This document shows, piece by piece, positions 25,736-34,212 of a stretch of 64,000 nucleotides of DNA. Position numbers and translations under genes: made by a program. The first letter of the stretch is position 1. The number at the start of each line of letters is the position of its first letter. Under the pieces are notes generated by a model that made no database searches, had not been told where the DNA came from, and worked only from the letters and a program-made list of their open reading frames with translations. Origin of the DNA: JAHBWV01 sp964588385 (GTDB taxonomy: Bacteria; Planctomycetota; Phycisphaerae; Phycisphaerales; UBA1924); contig CAZPPG010000007.1 in assembly GCA_964588385.1 (NCBI GenBank), forward strand, positions 31,019-95,018, given 5' to 3'.

Positions 25736-27166
25736 TCAGACGCAGTAGTCGGTGCCGAAATAATCGAAGAAGTCGAGGAAGTCTGAAACGTCGACGATCG
25801 TATCTCCGTTGATGTCGGTGTCGCCGATCGAGCCGCACGGCCCGGGCTCACCGGAACACGTGCCGAAGTCGTCGAAGAAGTCGAGGAAATCCAGAACGTC
25901 CACCAGCGTGTCGCCGTTGTAATCGGCCGGTGACGGTCCGTTGCGCACGACGCGGAAGATCTCGCCGCCCTGATCGACGATGTACAGATTGCCCCGGTTG
26001 TCTTCGCCGAACGACGTGATGGAGCCGATGGCCGCTGCGCCGGGTGGATCGAGCTCGGTCGTGCGGTCGGTGAACTCTGTCACCATTGTGCCCGAGTATC
26101 GGAATGACTTGATCCGATTGGAGCAGTAGTCCGCGAAGAAGTACGTGCCGCGGAGGTCGCAGATCGGCCCGCGGTAGACATACCCGCCGGTCACCGAGCA
26201 GGAGAATCCGTCGGCCGTGTGGTTGTACACGTGGACCGGAAACACCATGGTGGAAGCGGGGGCGCAGCCGGTGGTATTGAAGGCGTTATTGCCCTCGTAG
26301 CACCGCCAACCGTAGTTGCGGCCGCCCGCGTCGCCCGCCGGCTCAAGGTTGATCTCTTCCCAGTTGTTCTGTCCGACGTCAGCGATCCAAAGGTCACCAG
26401 TCACACGGTCAAACGAGTTCCGCCAGTGGTTGCGGAGCCCGTACGCCCAGATCTCATCATCATTCGCATCGGCGACGAACGGATTGTCGGAGGGGATCGA
26501 ATAGAGCTTGTTCGGATCGGCTGGGAACGCATCGTCGTCGGCATTGCCGGGAATGTTGTCGGCGCCGTCGACGTCGATGCGGAGCATCTTGCCCAGGAGC
26601 TGCGCGGTCGTGTCCTGGGCTCTGTTACCCGGGTCGCCGCCAGAGCCGCCGTCGCCCGTCGCGATATACAAATACCCATCTGGTCCGAAGGACATCCAGC
26701 CCCCGTTGTGATTCGAGAACGGCTGAGCGATGGTGAGCACCACCTGCGCCGAGGCGAGGTTCGCGAAGTTCGAGGTCGCCGGATCGCCGGTAGCCTGGTA
26801 ACGGGCGACGATGGTGGTTCCGGCCGAGTTCGTGTAGTACACCCAGAAGTATCCATTGGTCAGGTAGTTGGGATGAAGCGCCAGGCCCAGCAGTCCCTGC
26901 TCACTCCCAGTCGAGACGCCGCTGATCGACAGAAAGGGCGCGGTAAGCAGCGTGTTCGTGTCGAGATTGTAAATTCTGACGCGTCCGGTCGTGCTCGATC
27001 GTTGCTCCACGATGAAGATGCGGGAGTTGTCGCCTCGCGCATGCGTGACGAACAACGGGTTCGAGAGCCCGGTTACGAGGCGCTCGGTGGTGAGCGGCGT
27101 CTGGGCGTGGGTGGGCAGCGACACAAAGCCGGCAAGAAGGCCGGCTGCAAGGGTGAGCGATCGCAT
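25736..27166 (-). CDS. Exported PQQ-dependent sugar dehydrogenase-like protein with dockerin tail
   Basis: A 476-residue exported beta-propeller protein of the soluble glucose/sorbosone dehydrogenase family. It has a signal peptide (about 1-22), then GLSNPLFVTHARGD, SEQGLLGLALHPNY, FNHNGG-type SNHNGGWMSFGPDG, ATGDGGSGGDPGNRAQ, EIWAYGLRNHWRNSFD and GWRCYEG, all landmarks of the PQQ-binding propeller. The substrate is unknown. The C-terminus holds two EF-hand-like dockerin repeats (about 395-476: DYNGDTLVDVLDFLDFF and DINGDTIVDVSDFLDFF) with Cys residues. The start is ATG at 27166 with CGGAGG nine bases before it; a TTG further up is not needed. It is transcribed alone. Confidence 0.88.
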   Translation of the reverse strand: MRSLTLAAGLLAGFVSLPTHAQTPLTTERLVTGLSNPLFVTHARGDNSRIFIVEQRSSTTGRVRIYNLDTNTLLTAPFLSISGVSTGSEQGLLGLALHPNYLTNGYFWVYYTNSAGTTIVARYQATGDPATSNFANLASAQVVLTIAQPFSNHNGGWMSFGPDGYLYIATGDGGSGGDPGNRAQDTTAQLLGKMLRIDVDGADNIPGNADDDAFPADPNKLYSIPSDNPFVADANDDEIWAYGLRNHWRNSFDRVTGDLWIADVGQNNWEEINLEPAGDAGGRNYGWRCYEGNNAFNTTGCAPASTMVFPVHVYNHTADGFSCSVTGGYVYRGPICDLRGTYFFADYCSNRIKSFRYSGTMVTEFTDRTTELDPPGAAAIGSITSFGEDNRGNLYIVDQGGEIFRVVRNGPSPADYNGDTLVDVLDFLDFFDDFGTCSGEPGPCGSIGDTDINGDTIVDVSDFLDFFDYFGTDYCV

Positions 27167-27328
27167 TCGAGAAACCTCCGTCTCCAAGGGTTGGGGTGAG
27201 CCCCCGTCGAGAATGACAGCGTAGCGGCACAGGGGGTTGTGCGGAAGACCTAAACGTCGACGTGCCGAACGCTGCCCGCACGGATTCTCGGACCTGGCGG
27301 GAGGACAGCGTTGAGTTCAAAGTGGTCG

Positions 27329-27784
27329 TTAACCCTCTTGAGATTTGATGAGGGCGAGGATCTCTTCCGGGCTGTTGGCGGCGTAGATGCGCTGCCGGAA
27401 GTCCTCCATCGTCATGAGCCGGCTCACCCGAGCCAAGGCCTGAATATGGTCGCTGGTTCGCTCCGGCGGGCTCGCAAGCAGCACGATCAGCCGGACAGGC
27501 TGCCCGTCGATGGCCTCGAAATCGAGCGGCGAAGCCGGTTTTCCGATTGCCATGGCCAAGGCCGACATTCCCGCCGCCTTGCCGTGGGGGATCCCGAGGC
27601 CGTGACCGATCCCCGTGGTGCGGGTCTGTTCACGTGTCCAGACCGCGAGTTTCAGAGCCGACGCGTCGCTCACCTTGCCCGCACCGGCCAGCACATCGAC
27701 GAGTTCGTCGATGACGCCCCGTTTGTCGGTGGCGGCGAGTGGAGCGCGGATGCAACTGGGTGAAAGTATGTCGAGCAGGTTCAT
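27329..27784 (-). CDS. ptsN: PTS EIIA-type (nitrogen-PTS/fructose) phosphocarrier domain protein
   Basis: A 151-residue single-domain EIIA protein. The phosphorylated His is His67 in GHGLGIPHGK, the signature of EIIA-fructose/PtsN proteins. The C-terminal part (SDHIQALARVSRLM) also fits. No EI, HPr or sugar permease gene is near, so it probably acts in a regulatory (PTS-Ntr-like) branch and not in sugar uptake. It is on the same strand as the sugar dehydrogenase gene downstream, but a 160-base gap separates them. Length is close to that of E. coli PtsN. Confidence 0.87.
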   Translation of the reverse strand: MNLLDILSPSCIRAPLAATDKRGVIDELVDVLAGAGKVSDASALKLAVWTREQTRTTGIGHGLGIPHGKAAGMSALAMAIGKPASPLDFEAIDGQPVRLIVLLASPPERTSDHIQALARVSRLMTMEDFRQRIYAANSPEEILALIKSQEG

Positions 27785-27912
27785 TCGTCGCTCTTCCCGG
27801 AGGCCTGCGCCTCAGGCGAACAGGCGGCTTGCAGTGGGGCAGAGTGTAGACCCCACCCAACACGCGGCCAATCCGGCACGTATCCGCATCGCTCGGACTC
27901 AGGACAAGCGGC

Positions 27913-29358
27913 TCAGCGGCGTACCAGCAATGCCCAGAAGGAGCCGTCGCGGTACGCATGGGGCGGCTCGCCCGGCAGCCCACAGGGCACCGTGTGGGAC
28001 ATCCCCTCGACACCCAGTGAGAATCGAGCCGCGGCGCGAGCCACGAGTTCCTCATTCTCTTCCGGCTCGAGACTGCAGGTGGAGTAAAGGATCCACCCTC
28101 CTGGACGCACCAGCGTCATCGCGAGCTCGAAGATGGACCGTTGGACGTCGAGCAGCCGTGCGGACTGGTCTGTGCCGAACCGGTGACGGGCTTCGGGACG
28201 GCGCGAAAGCACGCCGGTGTTTGAGCAGGGAACGTCGAGCAACGCCAGGTCCGCGCGCCCGGCGCACGTCTGGGCAAGGTCGCGGGCGTCCACGACCTGC
28301 GCACGATTCTGTCCGGAGAGCCCCCGTCGAAGGTCCGCCAGACGCGCCGCGTCGGTGTCTGACGCGAGGATCCGCGCGTGCGGAAATGTGGCCAGAATCT
28401 GGCGAGTCTTTGTCCCACGCCCAGCGCAGACATCCACGATGCGCTCCAGCGAGAGAGCCGCGATAGCGTTCACTGCCTCACCTGATGCCGAATCTTGGAC
28501 CCAGATGTCCGGCCGAGACTCCAGCAGCCGATGCAGGGAGAGCCGGTCACCGCTGAATGTGCAGAATCCTGGCACGGAGTGCGGCTCGACCGCCTCGTCT
28601 TCGATGGGGCCGCGCGCGTGGGTGACGTTCAGAATGGTGGGGGGCTGAACCAGGCCATGGAGCGCCAGGTCCCGAGCCCCGATCTCACCCATTCGAGAGG
28701 CCCATCTGGCCACGAGTTCGCGCGGCATCCCCGTCGAGATCGCCCATCGGTCGATCGGATCCGTTGGGAGCGCTTCGCCCGCGAGCGCGAGTGCGCCCCC
28801 CGAAGCCAGAGGAAGCTCATCGCGTTGATCGTTCCACCCGTCGCGGAGGATCCGCGTGCGCTCGCCGTCGGTGGCCCGAACTCCTGCGACTCGTCGCAGG
28901 ACAGCGTTTGTGATGCCAGCCGCCCCGGGTCGCACGCGAGTTTTGGCCCATTCGACGGTACGGTCGATCGCGGCGTGGTCCGGGATGCGATCCAAGAACA
29001 GCAGTTGAACGGACCCGCTGAGCAAAGCAGCCCGCATTCGCGGCTCAAGCTCGGAGGGCTCGCGCATGGCACACACACGAATGAGGTGCTCGATGGTGAG
29101 CCATCGGCGGACTGCCTGGTCGACAATCGTGTGGGCCAGCGCGGCCTCGCGCGTGTCCAGCCCTTCGACCTTGAGCGGCTCGGGTGACAGATCCGGGTAT
29201 CTCGCGGCGAGTCGCGAGAGGTGCCTGATGGCCGCGTCCCGGCCATCTTCCAAGGGCGTTGACGCGGGGAGCGCTACCCCGGCATTGGCGGGATCAGCGA
29301 GACCCGGGCTTGCCGCCGGACCGCGCTTGGAGGACGATAATGGACGGTCCTTTGACAC
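27913..29358 (-). CDS. rsmB: 16S rRNA (cytosine-5) methyltransferase, RsmB-like
   Basis: A 481-residue two-domain protein: a NusB-like RNA-binding region (about 40-165, including AGITNAVLRRV) and a Rossmann methyltransferase. The methyltransferase has the SAM motif VDVCAGRGTKTRQIL (308-322), DVPCSNTGVLSRRPEARHR (about 375-393, with Cys378) and YSTCSLEPEENEE with the catalytic Cys428. The two Cys are the release and nucleophile residues of m5C RNA methyltransferases. RsmB methylates C967 of 16S rRNA in E. coli. The start is a GTG at 29358. It is divergent from a histidine kinase gene. Confidence 0.9.
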   Translation of the reverse strand: MSKDRPLSSSKRGPAASPGLADPANAGVALPASTPLEDGRDAAIRHLSRLAARYPDLSPEPLKVEGLDTREAALAHTIVDQAVRRWLTIEHLIRVCAMREPSELEPRMRAALLSGSVQLLFLDRIPDHAAIDRTVEWAKTRVRPGAAGITNAVLRRVAGVRATDGERTRILRDGWNDQRDELPLASGGALALAGEALPTDPIDRWAISTGMPRELVARWASRMGEIGARDLALHGLVQPPTILNVTHARGPIEDEAVEPHSVPGFCTFSGDRLSLHRLLESRPDIWVQDSASGEAVNAIAALSLERIVDVCAGRGTKTRQILATFPHARILASDTDAARLADLRRGLSGQNRAQVVDARDLAQTCAGRADLALLDVPCSNTGVLSRRPEARHRFGTDQSARLLDVQRSIFELAMTLVRPGGWILYSTCSLEPEENEELVARAAARFSLGVEGMSHTVPCGLPGEPPHAYRDGSFWALLVRR

Positions 29359-29485
29359 CCCGCACTGTAGCCGTCCGCGCGGGGAATCCGGAGCTCGTTT
29401 GACACAGCAACCCTCGAGTTCACAGACCGATCAGGTTCAAGCGAGCGGGCAGACAGGCGCGACGCGGCGCGGACTCCTCGCCGGC

Positions 29486-30979
29486 ATGCGCATCCGAAAG
29501 AAGCTGATCTTCCTCCACACGGCGTTCTCAGCGGCTCTGGCGGCAATCCTTCTGGTGGCGCTTCGTCCGGCGATCGCGGAAGTTGTTCAAAGAGCCGAGG
29601 TCGCCGAGGCCAAGGCGCTTCTTCGCGTCATCGTCTCCGCCACCGACTCGACGCTTGACGTTCCAGATGGGGTGATCATCATGCGCGGATCCGCAGCGGA
29701 TCTGGGCGTTGCAGAGAGCGTCGAGAAACTCGCCAGGGAATCGCCCGGACTGCCCATCGACGCCGCGAGAGCCGACGGTGAGACCCGAGTCGTCGCCTAT
29801 CTCGGTGACGAGTCGGCGCGAGCGTTTCTGTCTGTGAGCGTCCGGATCGATGAGGCCCGCAGCGCCGTGATGCGGCTGTATCTCTTCACCGTGGTTGCGC
29901 TTCTTGGGGTGTACGCCCTCGTTGCCCTCTCGCTTGAAGTCTTCGTGCTGCCGCAGCAGGTGTATGGACCGATCAGGCGCATGCAGCTGGCGGACCTTGC
30001 GGTTCGTGATGGTCGATGGGATGAGGAACTGATCCCGGAGCATGCGATACCCGCCGATGAGCTCGGCCAGATCATGCGATCGAGGAATGAATCGATCCGG
30101 ACAATCCGTCTGAAGGAGAGGGAGCTCTCCCGCGCCCTCATCGAGCTTGAGCGGGTCGCCGGCGACCTGAAGCGAAAGAACCACCTGCTCGAAGCGGCAA
30201 GACGCAACCTCGCCGACGCGGATCGGCTCGCGAGTCTTGGCATGATGTCAGCGGGCATCGCGCACGAGCTGAATACGCCCCTGGCAGTGCTGAAGGGCCT
30301 GGTGGAACGGTTGAATGCCGACCCCGGCGCGGGAACCGACGCCGCGGAGGCGGCGCTGATGCTTCGCGTCGTAGGACGCCTGGAGCGACTGAGCGAGTCG
30401 CTCCTTGACTTTGCCCGCGTCCGCCCGCCATCGTCGCGGCCCGTGGCGATCCGGGATGTGGTGGAGGAGGCGGCGACGCTCGTGCGGCTGGACCGTGACG
30501 TCCGCGACGTGACGATCGAGAATCTGGTGGAGCCTCGCATCGTCGTGGAGTGTGATCCGGATCGCATGGTGCAGGTGTTCGTCAACCTGCTCCGAAACTC
30601 GACGGATGCTGTTCGGACGCGTCTTGTCGCCACGCCCGAACCCCGCGGACTCGTGACCGTCGAGGCCCAGGTCGGACTTCGAGACGGCGCATCCTGGGCC
30701 ACCATCACGATCACAGATAACGGCCCGGGGATCGATCCGGCGTTGCTCACGACACTGTTCGAGCCCTTTGTCAGCACACGCCTCGATTCACGGGGCACCG
30801 GGCTTGGACTGGCGGTGTCGGAGGGAATCGTGCGCGAGCATGGCGGCGTTGTGGTCGCGGGAAATCACCCGGATCGGCGCGGAGCGGTGATGGAAATCCT
30901 GCTTCCCATCAGGTCGGCGCCGGACTCACGCAAGCCCCCGACACGAGAAGATCGAACCGGCGAGGGGCTTCCTCGGTAG
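29486..30979 (+). CDS. Sensor histidine kinase with extracytoplasmic domain
   Basis: A 497-residue membrane kinase. TM1 lies at about 8-30, then an extracytoplasmic sensor of about 100 residues, TM2 (about 130-153), a HAMP-like linker (154-205) and a coiled coil (205-245). HisKA has His260 (AGIAHELNTPLAVL). HATPase has N-box Asn371 (NLLRNSTDAV), G1 DNGPG (411-415) and G2 GTGLGL (437-442). Only 11 bases separate it from the receiver-XRE gene, so the two form a two-component pair. A TTG at 29399 with GGAG six bases upstream would add 29 residues and is a real alternative start; the ATG is chosen because it directly precedes TM1. Confidence 0.9.
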   Translation: MRIRKKLIFLHTAFSAALAAILLVALRPAIAEVVQRAEVAEAKALLRVIVSATDSTLDVPDGVIIMRGSAADLGVAESVEKLARESPGLPIDAARADGETRVVAYLGDESARAFLSVSVRIDEARSAVMRLYLFTVVALLGVYALVALSLEVFVLPQQVYGPIRRMQLADLAVRDGRWDEELIPEHAIPADELGQIMRSRNESIRTIRLKERELSRALIELERVAGDLKRKNHLLEAARRNLADADRLASLGMMSAGIAHELNTPLAVLKGLVERLNADPGAGTDAAEAALMLRVVGRLERLSESLLDFARVRPPSSRPVAIRDVVEEAATLVRLDRDVRDVTIENLVEPRIVVECDPDRMVQVFVNLLRNSTDAVRTRLVATPEPRGLVTVEAQVGLRDGASWATITITDNGPGIDPALLTTLFEPFVSTRLDSRGTGLGLAVSEGIVREHGGVVVAGNHPDRRGAVMEILLPIRSAPDSRKPPTREDRTGEGLPR

Positions 30980-30990
30980 GATGTGGGCCA

Positions 30991-31623
30991 ATGGATCAGG
31001 AAGCCGCAGCGTCCACCTCGCCCCCTTCTCTCGCCATCGTGGCGTTGGATGACGATGCGGACTTTCGGCAGTACATAGCCGCGGTGCTCGACGCTGAAGG
31101 ACACGAAGTCAGGGTTGCAGCCACACCCGACGAGTTCTTTGCTCTTTGTGAGGATCGGCTGCCCGACGTCGTTCTCCTGGACATCAAAATGGGACGCGCC
31201 AGCGGCGAAGATGTTCTGAGCGAGATCCGCAGACGCTGGTCCCGTCTCTGTGTCATCGTCGTCACGGGCTATCCATCTCTGGACAGCATGCGCCAGACCT
31301 TCAAGAAAGACGTCTTTGACTACCTCGCGAAGCCGTTCTCCATCGATGAGCTTCGCCGCTGCCTCTCGCAGGCGGCCGGGGCCTTTGAGCTCGGCCAGCG
31401 CCCTCAGGATCGTTTGCGCCTGGGTCTTGGCCGGCACATCCGTATGGCCCGAACCGAGCGGTCTTGGACTCTGAAGGAACTCTCCGAGGCGTCCGGCGTC
31501 AGCGTGAGCCAACTTTCATCGATTGAGCGCGGCGCCCATCTGCCCTCGCTGGAGTCGCTGCTGGCGATTGCCCACGCGCTTGGTGCCCGTCCGTCCGCCT
31601 GGCTGCACGACTCCGGATTCTGA
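30991..31623 (+). CDS. Response regulator with receiver and XRE-type HTH output
   Basis: A 210-residue regulator. The receiver (about 13-135) has the acidic cluster Asp20-Asp22, phospho-acceptor Asp64 in VVLLDIKMG, Thr92 in VVTGYPS and Lys114 in LAKPFS, so it should be phosphorylated normally. The output (about 147-203) is a Cro/C1-type helix-turn-helix: LGRHIRMARTERSWTLKEL then SGVSVSQLSSIERGAHLPS. Response regulators usually end in OmpR, NarL or Fis-type domains; an XRE output is uncommon. The partner is the histidine kinase 11 bases upstream. Target genes are not evident. The start ATG follows GTAGGATGTGGGCCA. Confidence 0.9.
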   Translation: MDQEAAASTSPPSLAIVALDDDADFRQYIAAVLDAEGHEVRVAATPDEFFALCEDRLPDVVLLDIKMGRASGEDVLSEIRRRWSRLCVIVVTGYPSLDSMRQTFKKDVFDYLAKPFSIDELRRCLSQAAGAFELGQRPQDRLRLGLGRHIRMARTERSWTLKELSEASGVSVSQLSSIERGAHLPSLESLLAIAHALGARPSAWLHDSGF

Positions 31624-31675
31624 TCGGGTATCCGTCGCCCATCAGTTGACCCGTGCGTGTTCAGGGGATTGACTG

Positions 31676-32899
31676 GTGGCCTTGCCCGCCGCACCCGAAC
31701 AACGCCCTCGACCGCCCGCCATCCTTTTCACGGCCTTCGAGCCGTCGGGGGACGACCATGCTTCGGCGGTCATACAGGAGCTTCGCAGGTCGCGGTCCGA
31801 CATCCAGATCTACGCGTGGGGTGGTCCGAAGATGGCGGCGGCGGGGGCCATGATCGTGGAGCGGACCGGGGATGACGCGGTGATGGGAATGCCGGGGATT
31901 GAGAAGATCCGCGAGCATCGGCGCATCAACGAGCGAATCGCCGCCTGGCTGGACGCCAATCCTGTGGCGATCCATGTGCCGGTGGATTCTCCCGCGGCGA
32001 ACTTTCCGATCTGCCGACTCGCGAAGGCGAGGGGCGTCCGCGTCGTTCATCTGGTCGCGCCGCAAGTCTGGGCGTGGGGAAGTTGGCGGATCAACAAGCT
32101 CCGCAAGCTCACGGACCACGTGCTGTGCCTGCTGCCATTCGAAGAGTCGTGGTTTGCGCAGCGAAACGTCAAGGCCACCTTTGTGGGTCACCCGCTCTTT
32201 GACGATGCGCTCGATGCCGCTGAACTCCTGAGTGAGGCGTCCGCGCTCGAGCAGACGCACCCACGCGTGGCCCTGATGCCCGGATCCAGACCGGGCGAGA
32301 TTCATCGCAACTTCCCGATTCTGCTCGAGGCGTTCAAACGCCTGAAGGCCGATCACCCGGGGCTTACGGGGTGTGTCGCCGCCACCACGTCTCGGGTCGA
32401 GCAGACGCTCCGTTCCATGGCGTCCGACCTTGGGGGGTGGCCCGCAGGACTCGCATCGCTCGCCGGCCGCACCGACGCCATCGTGCACTGGTGCGACCTG
32501 GCACTGGTGGTGAGCGGCACCGTAACCCTGCAGATCGCCAAACAGTGCAAGCCGATGGTGATCGTGTACAAGTCCGGGATCATCGACAGAATCATCTTCA
32601 CTCTGGCCCGGGACGTTCTCTTCACCACGGACCATTTCACGCTGCCCAACCTGATCGCGGGCCGCGAGATCGTGCCCGAGCTCGTGCCGCACTTCGGTGA
32701 CGCCGAGCCGATCGTGCGTCACGCGAGCGATCTGCTTGAGTCGCCGGACCTCGCGGCAGCGCAGCGCGCCGAGTTACAGAGGATTGTCTCCCAGTTCGAA
32801 GGGCGCCATGCCTCCGTGACGGCGGCTCGGCTCATCGCAGAAGCAGTGGACGACGCGTGTGCCGCTCTCGCTTCGCCGGCAACCTTCAATCGCTCGTAG
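31676..32899 (+). CDS. lpxB: Lipid-A-disaccharide synthase
   Basis: Glycosyltransferase family 19 enzyme (407 residues) that joins UDP-diacylglucosamine and lipid X during lipid A synthesis at the inner membrane. It has the N-terminal FTAFEPSGDDHASAVI (family AGExSGD), YAWGGPKMAAAG, VMGMPGIEKI, HLVAPQVWAWG, FVGHPLFDD, LMPGSRPGEI and a C-terminal NLIAGREIVPEL, all family blocks. The start is GTG at 31676, preceded by AGGGGA. It shows the organism has at least part of a lipid A route. It lies 52 bases after the receiver-XRE gene and overlaps the convergent nuclease-like gene by 14 bases. Confidence 0.95.
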   Translation: MALPAAPEQRPRPPAILFTAFEPSGDDHASAVIQELRRSRSDIQIYAWGGPKMAAAGAMIVERTGDDAVMGMPGIEKIREHRRINERIAAWLDANPVAIHVPVDSPAANFPICRLAKARGVRVVHLVAPQVWAWGSWRINKLRKLTDHVLCLLPFEESWFAQRNVKATFVGHPLFDDALDAAELLSEASALEQTHPRVALMPGSRPGEIHRNFPILLEAFKRLKADHPGLTGCVAATTSRVEQTLRSMASDLGGWPAGLASLAGRTDAIVHWCDLALVVSGTVTLQIAKQCKPMVIVYKSGIIDRIIFTLARDVLFTTDHFTLPNLIAGREIVPELVPHFGDAEPIVRHASDLLESPDLAAAQRAELQRIVSQFEGRHASVTAARLIAEAVDDACAALASPATFNRS

Positions 32900-33599
32900 C
32901 CGGGCGCGCACCGAACCCCGCCACGACGCACACGCTGTTGCCGATTCGGTCCAGAATCGGTATCGCCACGAGCTCATACGTAAGCAGCGGTACGCCACAG
33001 TCGAGCATGCGGTGTGCGGCCGCCGTCAGATCGTGTCTCGCGCTCCTCTCACTGGGTGTGAACATCACGAGGACGGCAACCCCTTGTTGGATTCCCGGAT
33101 CCGCGGCGAGCTTTCGGACATCGGTTGATGGCCCCGTTATGAGATCACTCGCGTAGGAGCGATTGGGGCCGCCCACGCCGTCGCGGCACGTGAACTGGCC
33201 GGTTGTCTTTACCTCTATCCAGATCGCTTCACGCGGGTCGATCGTTGCGCCATGTTCCTCTGGGCAGGGGGCAACCCGCGCGAAGAGCGTCGCGGCACGT
33301 GCATCCTCCTGTCGAGCGATATCGACCTCATCGCGAATGCATTGGCCGGAGCGTGGAGTGAGCACCAGGTCGCATCTGTCGCGTTCGGAGCGTCTGGCTC
33401 GCCTGCTGGGCGGGGTCGGGTAGGGAACCTCCCGCAACACGCCCCACGCCGACGATTCAAGCCCGCCCGCGATCAACCTGTGCAGCCGCAGCTCATCAAG
33501 CATGTCAAGCCCGCGGACTGCCTGCTCCGCCTTGAGTTCAGCCTCGACCCGTTCGAGGACGCTTGCGATCGCTTGCAGGATCTGGGCCACCGGCGCCAT
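32886..33599 (-). CDS. Uncharacterised protein with PD-(D/E)XK nuclease-like motif
   Basis: A 237-residue protein without a recognised name. The central part has the layout of a PD-(D/E)XK nuclease fold: Asp77 in RCDLVLTP, then Glu129-x-Lys131 in IWIEVKTTGQF at a strand end, and a following DVRKL (160-164) often seen in restriction-like enzymes. An N-terminal helical region (1-45) precedes it. No methyltransferase, helicase or toxin partner is adjacent, so a restriction role is not supported; DNA repair or a Holliday-junction-type role is as likely. It is downstream of a small membrane protein gene on the same strand (21-base gap). Confidence 0.6.
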   Translation of the reverse strand: MAPVAQILQAIASVLERVEAELKAEQAVRGLDMLDELRLHRLIAGGLESSAWGVLREVPYPTPPSRRARRSERDRCDLVLTPRSGQCIRDEVDIARQEDARAATLFARVAPCPEEHGATIDPREAIWIEVKTTGQFTCRDGVGGPNRSYASDLITGPSTDVRKLAADPGIQQGVAVLVMFTPSERSARHDLTAAAHRMLDCGVPLLTYELVAIPILDRIGNSVCVVAGFGARPATSD

Positions 33600-33620
33600 G
33601 CCGCAACGATAGAACCGGCA

Positions 33621-34127
33621 TCAGGCGGCACCGTGGAACTCCGCGCGGATCTTCTCAATCAGCCCGATGGCGTCTTCGGTCGCTACTTTCAGCGACTTGC
33701 GCGCCGTCGATCTCCAGAACCAGGGGATGGGCAGGATCGTGAGCGGCAAGTACCAGTACTCCGTCTTGATCCAGTTCCATTCGCCGGGAATGAGCTGGTC
33801 CATGAAGTACACGCCGGGCCACACCGTCACGATGAGAAGCACGATGAAGATCACGGGCATGCGCCGCTGCCGCTCGAGTGTAAACGCAATGCGGGTGCCC
33901 GAACCCTCGGGAGAACCGTGCCCGATCAGGTGGTGCTCGAACGGAGTTCCGCATCCGTCCACGTAGAACAGAACCGGACCGGAACCCGCATGAAGCCCCG
34001 GAAGCCGTCCGCGACGGGCGGCGATATCCAGCTTCGCCCGAATCTCCTCGGGCCCGGCAGGGACGACAACGTCCGAGAACTGATCCACGGCCTTTGGCGT
34101 ATCGTTCTTTGGGTCCTGCTCGTGCAT
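33621..34127 (-). CDS. Membrane protein with two C-terminal TM segments, function unknown
   Basis: A 168-residue protein with a soluble N-terminal part (1-88) and two hydrophobic segments (about 91-109 and 122-139), then an amphipathic tail. The stretch VDGCGTPFEHHLIGHG is rich in His and Cys and might bind metal, but no family is recognised. The start ATG at 34127 has GGAGGA close upstream; a more distal in-frame ATG (34187) looks non-coding. It lies 21 bases upstream of the nuclease-like gene, so the two may be co-transcribed. Confidence 0.7.
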   Translation of the reverse strand: MHEQDPKNDTPKAVDQFSDVVVPAGPEEIRAKLDIAARRGRLPGLHAGSGPVLFYVDGCGTPFEHHLIGHGSPEGSGTRIAFTLERQRRMPVIFIVLLIVTVWPGVYFMDQLIPGEWNWIKTEYWYLPLTILPIPWFWRSTARKSLKVATEDAIGLIEKIRAEFHGAA

Positions 34128-34212
34128 GAATCCTCCGCGGCAAGAGTCTATCGGCTGAAGAAACTCCGAGCTATTGCGGCGCGGCACGCCGTATGCACTA
34201 CGCTGAGGTCAT

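Noticed and set aside
26219..27199. A 326-codon plus-strand frame opposite the sugar dehydrogenase gene
   Set aside because: Antisense to well-supported coding sequence; composition is that of a shadow frame.
32886..34127. A restriction or toxin-antitoxin locus at the nuclease-like gene
   Set aside because: No methyltransferase, antitoxin or other defence gene is near; only one core motif supports a nuclease.
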